Assembly: GCF_000835495.1 (NCBI RefSeq) | Contig: NW_015622546.1 | Span: 1,800,883-1,864,882, forward strand | Length of the DNA stretch: 64,000 bases | Direction: 5' to 3' | DNA from: Cladophialophora immunda | Lineage: Eukaryota > Ascomycota > Eurotiomycetes > Chaetothyriales > Herpotrichiellaceae | Shown here: piece by piece, positions 9,727 through 20,359 of the stretch | How the letters are laid out: every line of letters begins with the position of its first letter | Position numbering within the stretch: the stretch's first letter is position 1 | Translations under genes and position numbers: made by a program | Notes under the pieces: model-generated | Database searches by the model: none | The model's input: the letters and a program-made list of their open reading frames with translations, nothing else | Told to the model about the DNA's origin: nothing

Positions 9727-11713
9727 AGTCCGAGCGGAGAGGGAAGCCTGTGGCATCAACAGCATGTGGTATTGGGTCATTGAATACCTTGCCGCCCCAT
9801 TTGATTGTGGTGTTTCGCGAACAACGAGAAAGAGATTCCAGCCCAACGAGATGAAACTTGGATTTGACCATGCCTTCTTCAACGACCTTATTTTCCCACA
9901 TCACGCAATTCCTGTCCTGCCGGCCTGCCTGTATTTCAAACAAAGGAAAAAAAGAATTTGCCCTCGCCCAAATCGCTCATGTTCTCCTTCCCTTCCTTTC
10001 CCTTTCCTTCTATGCGTGCACCCCCCCCCCCCCCGGTGGCCCGCTGGGTTACTCAGGATGCCCCGTCCCTTGCTTAGGTGGGTACACCTTCCCATCGACC
10101 TCGACGGGGGGTTTGCAGGTGCACCAGGCGTCTTTCGGTATTGAGTCCATGACACTGGGGACGTGTCTGCCGCAGCCCCACCAGGTCGTCTTCTCTGCTC
10201 GGGCGCGTTAGTGGGCATTCGGAGAGGGTGCGTGGTGGAAGGGAATCGAGGCAGAGAGCGCAGAGGGGGTAACGACAGGGAAAAGAGGCCGGCTCGGGAT
10301 ATGGCGAGAGAGGGAGCGAAAGAGAAGTGGGAAGAGAAGAGCGAGGAAATGGTTCCCCTGCGCTTTCGAGGACCACAGAGACCAGAGGGGGGCAATAGGA
10401 ATGGGAAAGGCAACTTACGACAAGTAGGACACGTTCTCTTCATGCACATCGTTGGTTATGTGTGTTCTTGTCTTGCTCCGTTGTCCGGTGTGTACGATTC
10501 CCCTTGGGATTGGTTCCTTGAGTCTGCTGGGTCTCTTTTCTGTTCGAGTTTGTGGCCTGTGTGCCTGCCTTTCGAGCTTGCTGGTATGGTTATGATCTCG
10601 TGTACTTCGAATTTCTCAACTGAACACCACGCGCCGGCTGGAGGGGAAAGTGAACAGATATTATATATGTGACCGTGTATATCCCCAGAAGCCTCGGGCA
10701 GGATACCTTTTCCCTGGGTCGTTATGTCCGGGCGGATCACCACCACCCGCCAGGACAACTAATCTAATGACGATTCATTCCTAATACAAAGAGCGACTTT
10801 TTTGCCTGGGGGCATTCCTTTTTGTTGTTGCCCCTCTTATTTTGCTGGGCTCCCTTCTTCCATCATCGGCGAACTAGGCTTTTTCGCCAGGGCGGATGCG
10901 TCGTCCTCCTCGGGGAGGGCCACGAGGCGCCAAACATTATTATTCAACATCATGACTGAGCGATACAAAGCGGGCAGTACTTTGCTTTCTTATTCGCCAC
11001 ATCCACCTTTTCTTCGATTTGTTATTCTCCCGGCGTCCCCCTTGCATTGGAAAGGGGAAACCCAGGAAAACCACCTCCTTGAGATCCCCGTCGACGAGGC
11101 CGACATGCCGAACAAGGGCGGCCGATTCGTCACGTCACCATCACCCCGTGTCGAGGTCTGCGAGTCTGTGCTCTTGAAACTCTTGGCTTTCTGGCCCTTG
11201 GGAAACTCGGACCCCACTAAAGGGAACCGGCATCATGGTTGGAAATCCAAAAAGGACTACTGAGGGTAGACCCCGAGGTCGCCGAGGGTGGGTGGTCGTG
11301 GTGGGTCAAAATGGGCAGTACTCCAAAGACGAGCATTTTGCGCGACTATCAAACAAGAAGCAAGAGAAAGGGCCGTAAAAGGGGGGGAGCGTAAATTGGG
11401 AAACATTAGTCTGGATATACTTCTACATAAGCGAGTCGGAGAACTCGTGGCGCGTTCGAGTCTCGATTCGTCGAGTCATGGAGTCATCATGGGTATCGTA
11501 AACAGCAATCGGAGGCGCGCAGAACATGCAGATCCTCCACGACGCTCGTCCCTCTTTCGGAGTACTTGTAGATATCGCCTTGTTGCAGTGGTGTCCGTGG
11601 GCGAACGCGCCCAGGCAGCTGTGTCATCGTGGTTGTCCCCTTCCTGCGCCCGCGCCCGCGCCCTGGACGCCGTGCCCGTGCTTGGTGAGCTGAACGGCGA
11701 CCAGGCGCTCAGG
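9727..11713. other. Long intergenic region, about 2 kb
   Basis: Tail-to-tail spacer between the dehydrogenase gene and the minus-strand secreted protein gene. It contains a 14-C homopolymer (10021-10034) and strongly purine-biased stretches around 10200-10400. Several reading frames of 100-180 codons occur on both strands, but all are low-complexity and mutually overlapping. I see nothing I can call. Confidence 0.4.
10021..10034. repeat. Poly-C tract
   Basis: Fourteen consecutive C residues in the spacer. It is a simple homopolymer and a likely site of length variation or sequencing error. Confidence 0.9.
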
Positions 11714-12253
11714 TTACGAGCACCAACTCACCCCGAGCCAGGAAAGAGCGACTGCCGTAACAAGAACCGTCGACCATCTCATCCTCTCGCCTCCGCTGAC
11801 ATTTTGATTCGAGTAGACGCATGCCCATCCGGAAAAAATCCCCCCACTGCCGCCGCAGCTCAGTGGCCGCAATGGTGGTTCCGACACACCATTGAACTGG
11901 CATTTCTGCGTGGTCCAGTCGGCCGCATTCAATCTAAGGACCCAGCCAGCGGGACAACACGTTGCCCATGCCGAGTTGTCGCTGTTCTGTTGCAGGATGA
12001 AGCAGAAGTTTTGCGGGCAAAGTGAATTGGTGGATGGGTCGGGACAGGAGGCCTGTCGCGCAACAATGGAGCCTGTTAGACTTCCTGCGCTGAATATATT
12101 GATCTGAGATATCGACTCCGAGATGTTGAGGTGCTGAAATGAAGCTGCGGAATCCGCCGGATCTCTGCTTAGGTTGTGGGCAATGGGGTTTGCCCACACT
12201 GCCCACGGCAGTAAGAGAAGCGCTAATTGGAATGTAGGCAGAAATCCAACCAT
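11714..12253 (-). CDS. Small secreted Cys-rich protein, probably GPI-anchored
   Basis: A 179-residue protein starting at the ATG at 12253. The frame is open 22 codons further upstream, but that extension is charged and would block the signal peptide. Residues 1-20 (MVGFLPTFQLALLLLPWAVW) form a clear signal peptide with a likely cut after ANP or nearby. The mature part is Ser/Asn-rich with several NxS/T sites and about ten cysteines (CPDPSTNSLCPQNFC, ATCCPAGWVL, CQFNG, LSCGGSGG, WACVY). The last 20 residues (STVLVTAVALSWLGVSWC) are hydrophobic behind a small-residue stretch, as expected for a GPI-attachment signal. The layout suits a cell-wall or plasma-membrane surface protein. I know no function. 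Confidence 0.72.
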   Translation of the reverse strand: MVGFLPTFQLALLLLPWAVWANPIAHNLSRDPADSAASFQHLNISESISQINIFSAGSLTGSIVARQASCPDPSTNSLCPQNFCFILQQNSDNSAWATCCPAGWVLRLNAADWTTQKCQFNGVSEPPLRPLSCGGSGGIFSGWACVYSNQNVSGGERMRWSTVLVTAVALSWLGVSWCS

Positions 12254-12484
12254 TGCGACGCTGAGACGACGCTTTGACGATGACGCGCAGTCTGGAATGG
12301 CTTTGATCTCGTATATCAACGGATCGGATGGGCTGATGAGAGAAATAGTCTCGAAGTCAGTGGCTGGGGAGGTATCGGAGCGCGGCTGCTGACTAAGGCA
12401 TCAAGGCTCGCTTCGTGCGACCGAGACGACGTGATTGGTTCGTCAAAGTCTCAGCCTTGACCAGGCCTCGTAAAGCCTCACGCC

Positions 12485-14965
12485 TCACCTGAGCCTTGCC
12501 TGGACCTGCCGGACATGGGGTGATACAGCCTCTGCAGACTTCAGCGTGAGCACCGCTGCTTCTTGTGCAATGGGCAGCACCTCCTCGAGCGCGCGGCCCT
12601 TCGCGAGGCCTGCAATAATAACACCCAGCATGGTGTCGCCAATGCCGTTGACGGAAACTATTTCGTCCTGTTCGACTTCGATGAACGGTGGAATCAACCG
12701 CATATACAAGCCCCCAATCTCAGAGTCGTGAGACAAATTTCTCGACAGCACATATGGGGCGTTCTCTGGCCGTGTGAGTCTAGGATCGCCAGGCCGCAGC
12801 AGGCAAGCCAGGAGACACCCTCTATGCCCGAGCTTTGTCACCAGATTCGGGATGAAGGGGAGAAGCTGGATGCACTGTTGTGGGATTCCATGCTCGACTA
12901 ATTCATGTCCGGCAACAGAAATCAATCGATCCCGAGACCCCGAGCCAGAGAGGCCAAGGCCATCGATTGCTTTCCACCACTGTTCCGATTCGAACATCAG
13001 AGCGTTTCTGGCCGCAGTATAGATTGCTGTCAACTCGAGTCTGTTGGGAGATGCAAGGCTAACGACATGATTTGGCAATACGTTAGCGCTGGTAATGGCA
13101 GAATTGTCTTTGTCGAAGAGACGAGCGCCCTTTGCAACGGAGACGGGCTCGAATGCGACAAAAGCTCGATGGGCTTTCGCAGCCTTCAGGATAGACGAGA
13201 GAATGGCAGGGGACCAGTTTGCGTCGACGACCACCCACTTTGGCTTGCTTTCGCCCATCTTCTCCATCCAGTAGTCTGCCGATTCGAGCTCTGGACGAGC
13301 AAATATGGACATATCTGCCATTGCAAGTACGAGATCTTTGTTTGTGTCGTTGACAGCGACATATTGTGCTGTTCGCGCGCCGTCGTTGGTGGGAAGTCGT
13401 CGTATTGCCGTCGTCTCAAGGCCACTCTTCTCGACGTGATCGAGAAGAGATGCACCAGCAAGGTCGTCTGCCACAACACTCGCCAATGTGACTTTGGCAC
13501 CTGCCAGGTGAGCAGCCATCGCAACGTTACGACCGACTCCGCCCGGCGACTGAGAGATGGTGGACGGATTTGATGTGTGAAGCGCCGGAGCCGTCGAATC
13601 GGGCGTGATTTTCAGTGGTTGATGGTCACATATTGTATCACTTGCGAGTGACCCAGCAACGAGCACTTCCACGGGCTGAGAGGACTGTTCAACCGTGCCA
13701 TATACGGGGGTTTCTTGGCCATTGGCAACTTTTTGAGAGCTCTTTGTGGGTTTGCCAAAACTCACACCCTTGATGACCTTGCTGGCATTCTCTCTAGATC
13801 GTGTCAGCAAGTGCCTCATCTATCCTATCCAAAGTCTAACATGGCTCACCGTTGAGGCGCCGCTCCATGCCGTCTCTCAAGCTTAGCCAATTCGACGGCG
13901 ACTTTGGTTCCGCGGACAACATTCGCCTCAATCAAAGCCTCATTCGCCCGTACACTCCCGCCCTTGCTTAGTTCTCGAATCCGCTTCAAAATGTAAGGAG
14001 TGTTGGCACTTCCGCCAATGCCCTTCTCTTCAGCTTCGGCGACTGCGGCACTAATAATTGAGTCGATCTCTTCCTTTGCCATTGCTGATTGTTCCGGGAC
14101 TGGATTGGCGAAAAGCAATCCGGAGTGAAGCGGAAACCCATGTTGTGCGTAGATGATGGCTGCGGCATCCGCTTCATCGTGGATTGTCTTTGGACTTTTG
14201 ACACCGCTGTCTCGGGAGAAGAAGGCAGGGAAGTCGACATCTCCCTGTCTGCCATCCGCAAAGGTGCCCACGCCCACTCCCTGAGTCTCCAGATATTCTA
14301 GCGTTCGGGGGATATCCAAGAAGCTCTTACAGCCGCTTGAGATCACCGCCACCGGTGTTCGCCCAAGTTCTGTCAAGTCTGCGGAGATGTCCATAGAGTT
14401 CTCTCCTCCACGATGGACACCCCCCAGGCCACCGGTCGCGAAGACTTTGATGCCCGCCAAATGGGCAAGGATCATTGTCCCAGCAATGGTTGTTCCCCCA
14501 TTGAGCTTCTGGCCCCGAAGACCAAGCCCTCCTATTGAACCCAGATCTCGTCTTGATATCTTCCACGTGTTCTCACTACCAGCAGTCGAGACGAGTTGTA
14601 TCAGCTCTTCAGTGGCCATGCCAACACAGGCCTTGCCTTCGAGGATGCCGATGGTTGCGGGCACGCCGCCATTGACGCGGACTAGGGATTCCAGGTGGGA
14701 GGACAGAGCAACGTTTTCAGGGTAGGGGAACCCTGGTGAGCTGTGAGCCTTGAACGACCTGTATTAGGCTATACGCTATACCATGTGTGTATATTGTGGT
14801 TTCCAGTGCAACGACCGGCTTGCCAGTTGCAAGGGCATCCTGAACCTCTTCCGCAACGCGGAAGAATCTGTCTCGGTCAGTAGAGTTCTTGCGTATTTGG
14901 TGGCTAGTCCGCAGAGATAGTCGACACGGAGAGCTGACAAACAGCGGTCGCCTGCACAGAGCCAT
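12485..14965 (-). CDS. Pseudouridine-5'-phosphate glycosidase / PfkB kinase fusion
   Basis: A bifunctional 791-residue enzyme for pseudouridine breakdown. The PfkB half would phosphorylate pseudouridine, and the glycosidase half would split pseudouridine 5'-phosphate into uracil and ribose 5-phosphate. Exons (minus) are 14965-14782, 14732-13850 and 13793-12485, with introns of 49 and 56 nt and consistent phases. The N-terminal glycosidase (indigoidine synthase A family) shows ALETTIYTH and GFPYPENV joined at the first splice site, GILEGKACVGM, GGLGGVHRG and the Schiff-base lysine region SSGCKSFLDIPRTLEYLET. After a linker, the kinase shows SPGGVGRNVAMAAHLAGA and the anion-hole/catalytic VNGIGDTMLG. 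The N-terminus (MALCRRPLFVSSPCRLSLRT) is Arg/Ser-rich without acids and looks like a mitochondrial presequence. It diverges from the hydrolase gene over a 286-bp shared promoter. Confidence 0.92.
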
Positions 14966-15251
14966 CACTCGGGCACACGAAGCTTCAACGGCTGGAACCT
15001 GATCGACGAAGAAGTTCGCGGTCAAGTCCCGCACCCAACAAGTGTTCAGCCTGATCAGCTGTGATTGGCCCGATGTGGTGTGCAAGGCTGAGTGGAATTT
15101 GCTCATATCCATACGTCATATTCGACGTGCACTGGGATAGACCGGCCAAGTTTAAGAAGGTCAATCACTGGCATTCACTCTCGATCTCTCGATCTGATTC
15201 TTTCAATCTCCTCTCTCGTAGTCACTCTCACGCTGTGTACTCCCAAGCAAC

Positions 15252-16582
15252 ATGGTCCGCGTAGAAATCGGCGGCAGACCTATCATTGATGTTGACACTC
15301 GTCCTGGAGATGTCGGGCGGCTCAAGCAACAAATCCGGCGTAGGATGCGAGGAGGCGGCCGGAGCGTGCATCTGAGCTGGACAACGACCACGCCTCGACT
15401 TGTCCTGACAAGTGACACTGAAGACTTTGATCCGACAATCATATCTCACTTCCAGGAAGAAGGGTTTCAGCTGAGCTATCTTCAGTATGCGGGAGACAAG
15501 GCGGGCTATATGGCACAGCTGCAACACTTACAAGACCCCTTAGAGCTAGGGGAGCGCTACGCCATCGTAGGTAAGTGGTTTACAAGCATGCTTCACGCTC
15601 GAGACAGCCATAGATGCCTGCCCTGTGTCAAGCCGCTGTCGATCGCGAACCCCCGAAGACTCAACACCATTCAATTTTCCAGGATCTGACGGTGCTTTTC
15701 TATCCAGCATACGGCGACGCCGCAAGCCTGGTCCTGGAAGCCTGTATGAAGCCCATGCCCAAGCTTGTTGCCGTGGTCGCATACTATCCGGGACGGGTCC
15801 CCAGGTCTACCACCGATTTCCCCCCGACCCTCAACGTGTTGATCCACCTGGCGGCCTCGCAGAGATGGGGCACACGGTTCCCGTCGTACCGCTACGAGAA
15901 CACCCAGCCAGGTTTCGCCGAACACGACCTCGACGAGTTCGACAAGATTGGGGCCTCGTTAGCCTGGTCGCGAACACTCGGGATCCTTCGCTTGGGCTTC
16001 GACATTGAAGGACCGGACATCGAAACCATCTGGGAGGCGCACACGCGACTCGAGTTTGGGGAAAAGGACGCCGACAAGACCATGGCGACGATGGTGCCCC
16101 AGCCGTACGTGAACCACGTGCCCACCATGACGGGCGGGATCGGCCACGACCAGCTCCGCCGATTCTACGCCGAGTTCTTCATCCCCAACAACCCGCCCGA
16201 CATGCGGATCAGGCTGCTGAGCCGGACCGTGGGCGTGGACCGGGTGGTCGACGAAATGTTCGTCTCGTTCACCCACACCACCGAGATCCCCTGGATGCTC
16301 CCCGGCGTGCCGCCCACGAACAAGAAGGTGGAAGTCGTGCTGGTCAGCGTGGTGTGCCTTCGTGGCGGCAAGCTCTTCCACGAGCACATCCACTGGGACC
16401 AGGCGACCGTGCTCGTGCAGGTGGGACTGCTGGATCCGAAGTACATCCCGAAGACGTTCAAGACTGCAGAAGAAGGGCGGGAGGAAGAGGTCGAGAGGCT
16501 GCCTGTTTGGGGAAGGGAAGCCGCGCGGAAAGTCCTGGATGAGGACAGTTCGCAGAGCAACGAGTTGATTCCAGATTGGTGA
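15252..16582 (+). CDS. Dienelactone-hydrolase-like protein
   Basis: A 397-residue protein encoded by exons 15252-15570 and 15708-16582. The 137-nt intron ends at TATCCAG; this acceptor, rather than the earlier TTCCAG at 15682, keeps the downstream frame and joins YAIV to AYGDAASLVLEA. The N-terminal half resembles fungal carboxymethylenebutenolidase/dienelactone hydrolase proteins (SYLQYAGDKAGYMAQLQHL, AYGDAA, KLVAVVAYYPGR). The canonical nucleophile motif GxCxGG is not evident; AYGDAAS occupies the elbow position, so catalysis is uncertain. The C-terminal half (RRFYAEFFIPNNPPDMRIRLLSRTVGVDRVVDEM to HEHIHWDQATVLVQVGLLDP) is a SnoaL-like fold typical of this fungal architecture. Cytosolic, no signal peptide. 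Confidence 0.8.
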
Positions 16583-16870
16583 TGGATTTTTACAGTAAGC
16601 CAGTGGACGGAGATTCAGAAACAGTCAGTGCAAAGACCCCGATGTAGTTTCAAAGCGACGAGAATGGGGTTCGTTCAGTCGTTGTCTCTTTGGACCTGCT
16701 GGACCTGCGAAATGGGTATAGTATGTAGTAATGACAAGAGCCAATCTCTCCCTCGATGGCGCCAAAACACCAATGTCCCCAGATTTTGACGCCATTCGAT
16801 AAACAATCCAGCCAGACTTAGCGCCACGCCACGCATAGACAGTCGAAATGGAAACACCCAACGGCCTTGT

Positions 16871-17581
16871 TTATAATTTCCCCCGACCATTTCTCCGGTG
16901 GAACGCTTCGGCCTCGGTGTCGACCTGCTCCTCACTCAGCTTCAGCTCCTCCCAGATCTCCTTGAATCTGTGGAGATCTGTCCTCGCAAACTCCTCGACG
17001 TCCCTCCACACCCTCCTTCTGGTCCCGGTACACTTGTCGAGGATCTCCAGCTCCGGCGTGAGGCGCTGGGTCTTCAAATACTCCCGGCCCAGCCTCTGGC
17101 TCTCCTCGGGGTCCAGCATGTGTTCCAGATGCGGGATCTGCTGGCCCGACTCGATCTTCATGTGCTCCAACAGCTCCGCGAACAAAGCTCGCAGGGCGCC
17201 GAGGAACCCGTCTCCCTCGAGCGGCACGTGGAACAGCGCCAGGAGTTCGGAGCGGGCTCTCTCGTGGTCCGTCCGGTCGTGCTCGGCCATGTGCACGCCC
17301 TCGTCGCCGAGGTGCTCGATGAACGCGGCCCGCATGACGATGTCCTCCGAGACGTCGTGCCGGACGAGGCGCCAGGTGACTTCCCGCAGGAGACGGGCGC
17401 GGTCCTGAGGCGCCTTGGCTCGGAGCAGGCGCCCGGCAAACTTGTTGATGGTGTTGTGGTCATGGTCGATGACGGTGGAAAATGTGAGAGGAGGGTCGTA
17501 CGGGAGATTGGGCGCACTGACGCCGTGGTGGCTTGAATCAGAGGACGGATGGGAGTCGTATGAAGGTGAGGGAGCTGCCAT
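16871..17581 (-). CDS. Hemerythrin HHE cation-binding domain protein
   Basis: A 236-residue protein that probably binds a di-iron centre in a four-helix bundle. Metal-ligand candidates are in VIDHDHNTINKFA (first helix), FIEHLGDEGVHMAEHDRTDHERARSEL (second) and LLEHMKIESGQQIPHLEHMLD (third). A fourth helix is around FARTDLHRFKEIWEELKL. The simple start is the ATG at 17581 (MAAPSPSYDS). An alternative spliced start is possible: exon 17708-17660 encodes a 16-codon basic leader (MPRRAPRPSPRTPGPS), and a GTAAGA...TTACAG intron (17659-17608) joins it in frame, which would add an Arg-rich, acid-free mitochondrial-type presequence. The gene is convergent with the dienelactone-hydrolase-like gene. 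The role is unknown; such proteins are linked to iron or oxygen/NO handling. Confidence 0.82.
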   Translation of the reverse strand: MAAPSPSYDSHPSSDSSHHGVSAPNLPYDPPLTFSTVIDHDHNTINKFAGRLLRAKAPQDRARLLREVTWRLVRHDVSEDIVMRAAFIEHLGDEGVHMAEHDRTDHERARSELLALFHVPLEGDGFLGALRALFAELLEHMKIESGQQIPHLEHMLDPEESQRLGREYLKTQRLTPELEILDKCTGTRRRVWRDVEEFARTDLHRFKEIWEELKLSEEQVDTEAEAFHRRNGRGKL

Positions 17582-17708
17582 GATGGGGGCCGGGACCCGG
17601 GCTGAACCTGTAACAAGTATGAAAGGGTGATGATAGCTGCTGCTCAACAACAATCTTACAGCTTGGACCTGGAGTTCTTGGTGAAGGTCGTGGTGCCCGC
17701 CGAGGCAT

Positions 17709-18541
17709 TGGGGAGAGGATCAGTGGGCGCCTTTAATACCAAGGCCTCACCAAGACCCTGCAATGGCCAATGTGTGAAAGTACCGCAAGAGCCTCGTATA
17801 ACGCAACCCACCAGAGTGCCATGAGCTTCTGCCCGACATGGATGGACCATGTCCTGCACGATGGAGACGTTAGAAGAGAGAGAAAGGGCGCCAAAAGCGA
17901 CCTTACAGTGGCGAGGGCGGCCCAGATCTGACCGTGCGAAAGCTTTCATGTCCGATAGTGTCGCAAGGCGATCATTCAAGCATGGAGCCCATCAGCAAAA
18001 GCGTCCCAATCATGTCTTGGAATACGAACAAGAGGGGCCAGCAGGACAACGGTCGCAGGATGGTGCCGACATTGCATCGATGGGTTTTGGCGAGGTGGAC
18101 GAATCAAAGAGAAATGCTCGCACAGACGCGAGCAAAAGTACATTGGCAAACGGCGTGGCCGATAACTTGGTCCGACCGAGTCTAGGCCATTTCAGGGAGT
18201 CGGAGGGGACATGGACTGGCGCCATCTAGACGAGGCCAACAACCACACTTCGAGATACCGAGTAGAGTTGATCGAACTCTTTCGTGGCTGAGAAGGCGAC
18301 TCTCAAGGACTAAGAAGCCAGTCACTGGGTCGGCAACAACCAAATTCAAGTGCCAAACATCTCCCAAAACCAGGGATTTCGCTGCAGCACTCCCCTTTAC
18401 AAGATTCGGCCTGCGGTCTGCAAAACCGGCAACTACTAAGTCATAATGCGCTCAAACGCAGAAGAATAGCAACAAGCAACATGAAACGCCAAAGGGAGAA
18501 GCAACCGATCACCGCGTTCTTCCATACCCAATCATGAACCC
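17709..18541. other. Intergenic, 830 bp
   Basis: Spacer between the HHE gene promoter and the 3' end of the TORC1-subunit gene. Short frames only, none protein-like. No repeats or RNA genes were noticed. Confidence 0.4.
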
Positions 18542-20359
18542 TCACGCCGATCCGGGTTCCCCAGCATCATACACTTCCCGACTGTCCCAAATTCGCCGTA
18601 TCAGCGCCTCTTCCGGTGAAAGCCCAAATTGCTCGTCGTCCTGAGCACCATCGAGATTGCCCTGCGACGGTGTCACTTCGATATCGTCATGGCTACTCTG
18701 CCGCTGGAAATGGACTCTACCCCCGTGGCGGCTGCTGTTGGACCGTGACAACAGTGGCGATGGCTTGGGGTCCTCAAAACTTCGGCTCATGCCAGTCTTC
18801 GCATGTCCGTTCACGCTAGTGGTACTAGGTCCACGCCGACTTTGCGGTCTGCTCTTGGAAAATGCGCCGCTCGAGGTGACGGAGCCAACGTCCTGTGGCA
18901 GCGAATTTTGCTCCTTGAGTCGGTTCATGCTTTCAACTAGTGGACTCCGGAACCGCCTGACCACCATCAGCTGTTTGACCGCACTTTCATAATCCTGTTT
19001 CGCGGCTTTGATTTCCCCGGCCAGAGATCGATTCCTATTTCTGGATCCCGCGCGGCCGTGTAAAGCCGTCCCAGAACCTAGAGGGAGTCCCATCCCAGCC
19101 GGGGGAGGGGTTGTGGGTGTTGCAGCCCCTGCTCTCATGATCTCCCTTCTCTGAAGCTCAAGCTTCTGCTGCGTCCTGGATGGATTCTGGGATATCCTTG
19201 CCTTGTGAAGGGTCTTGGTCTTCTCCGGGGATTCCGACGGCTGGGGTTTGTAGTTGGAAAGAAAATTCGACGGCGAGTCTTCATCGGAATCGTCTGCAAT
19301 ATGGCGGACAGAACCAGCTGGAGTGTCGGTCGGTAGGAAATGCGAAACACCACCTTCTACAGACGAGGACACCAAAACAGGCCCGGACACGTGGCCAGAC
19401 GAGGCAGGTGTCAGTTTCCCGGAGGCGGGAGTAAGGCCGGTGTGGCCGGTGTGGCCGGTGTGGCCGGTGTTGGCTGTTGACGAAGTAGCGTCGGCATGAG
19501 AGATGTGGGTGAAGGATCGGGATGAGTCATTGCGCACCAGCTGGCTAGGTCCAACGTGCGCGGAAACCGTCGACATTGCCGGAGGGGCACGAGAAGAACG
19601 TGGATATTGTTGAAGAAGTGCAGGATCAGGCGGGTTCTGCAGCTGTGATGCAACCGGCTCATTCTTGAGATTAGGCGCAGACCGGTTCTTGGTCTTCAAG
19701 GATGCTTGGGGAGGCGAGGAGGTCTTTTCGGGACGGCTGATGTCCACCTCTGAAGGGTGTCGAGGTGCTGCCTCTCCGTTCGGAGTATGTGCCCGCGCAG
19801 GCGTAGATGTCTTTGAGTTGTTGCGCGTGAGTTCGGGAGACTGCGTAGTTGAATCCTCCCATTCACCCTCCTCCTCATCGTCTGAAGATCGATCTCCCAG
19901 TTGGAACACGCCATCTTTCTCTCCCTTGCTCTTTTTTCTGACTGCTGGCGTCAACCCGACCTTTTTCAGCGCTCCGTGAGAGGCGTTTCGTGGCAGTGCG
20001 TTGGCGGACTGATTTTTGCGCAGGTTCCCGTATGAGGTGTTCTTGACCAAGGCAACATGGGAGCTGTTCCGTTTCACCAGAGGCGTTTTTGGACTGTGGG
20101 GAGGCGAGGTGCCTCCCGACTTTTTCCTCTGATGATGAGCTTGGTAGTCGGAGGTGATGCTGGCTGTAGACTGGACCTTGCCCAGTTTACTAAGTCCTTT
20201 GCCATGAGAGACATTTCTTGAATGGCGGTTGACGACGTGAGGCCGGTGGACTTTGTGGGTGGTGGTGGTCTGTCTGCCCGAGGAACTCAGGGAATGGGTA
20301 GAGGACGTGCGTTCATTTAGCGAGGGCCGTTTGATGGGAGAGGGGGAAGCCGAAGGCAT
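18542..20359 (-). CDS. TCO89: TORC1 subunit Tco89-like protein
   Basis: A 605-residue, largely disordered protein, start chosen at the ATG at 20359 (MPSASPSPIKRPSLNER). The frame stays open 78 codons upstream, but that part lacks the family pattern. Residues about 100-170 carry the hallmark Tco89 signature: PLVKRNSSHVALVKNTSYGN, then NLRKNQSANALPRNASHGAL and a basic KKVGLTPAVRKKSKGEK, followed by an acidic SSDDEEEGEWEDS. Further conserved blocks are SHFLPTDTPAGSV...DDSDEDSPSNFLSNYKPQ and the C-terminal helix EIKAAKQDYESAVKQLMVVRRFRSPLVESMNRL. Tco89 is a vacuole-associated TORC1 subunit acting in nutrient signalling and cell-wall integrity. A 9-bp minisatellite encodes a GHT repeat in the middle. 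Confidence 0.88.
   Translation of the reverse strand: MPSASPSPIKRPSLNERTSSTHSLSSSGRQTTTTHKVHRPHVVNRHSRNVSHGKGLSKLGKVQSTASITSDYQAHHQRKKSGGTSPPHSPKTPLVKRNSSHVALVKNTSYGNLRKNQSANALPRNASHGALKKVGLTPAVRKKSKGEKDGVFQLGDRSSDDEEEGEWEDSTTQSPELTRNNSKTSTPARAHTPNGEAAPRHPSEVDISRPEKTSSPPQASLKTKNRSAPNLKNEPVASQLQNPPDPALLQQYPRSSRAPPAMSTVSAHVGPSQLVRNDSSRSFTHISHADATSSTANTGHTGHTGHTGLTPASGKLTPASSGHVSGPVLVSSSVEGGVSHFLPTDTPAGSVRHIADDSDEDSPSNFLSNYKPQPSESPEKTKTLHKARISQNPSRTQQKLELQRREIMRAGAATPTTPPPAGMGLPLGSGTALHGRAGSRNRNRSLAGEIKAAKQDYESAVKQLMVVRRFRSPLVESMNRLKEQNSLPQDVGSVTSSGAFSKSRPQSRRGPSTTSVNGHAKTGMSRSFEDPKPSPLLSRSNSSRHGGRVHFQRQSSHDDIEVTPSQGNLDGAQDDEQFGLSPEEALIRRIWDSREVYDAGEPGSA
19435..19470. repeat. 9-bp coding minisatellite, 4 copies
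   Basis: Four perfect tandem copies of GGCCGGTGT on the plus strand inside the TCO89-like gene. Read on the minus strand they encode the Thr-Gly-His repeat in NTGHTGHTGHTG. They lie in a disordered part of the protein, so copy number may vary between strains. Confidence 0.9.

Noticed and set aside
8938..9882. 314-codon minus-strand frame opposite the short-chain dehydrogenase
   Set aside because: Entirely antisense to a well-supported gene. High GC at third positions keeps the opposite frame open; the product is Arg/His-rich without motifs.
9901..10672. Reading frames of 100-182 codons on both strands in the 2-kb spacer
   Set aside because: Overlapping in several frames, low complexity around the poly-C and purine-rich tracts, no motif.
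11440..11490. tRNA-like T-arm (GTTCGAGTC)
   Set aside because: No matching acceptor stem, anticodon arm or D arm could be paired around it.
15959..16560. Minus-strand frames of 131-144 codons opposite the dienelactone-hydrolase-like gene
   Set aside because: Shadow frames of a GC-rich coding region; no protein character.
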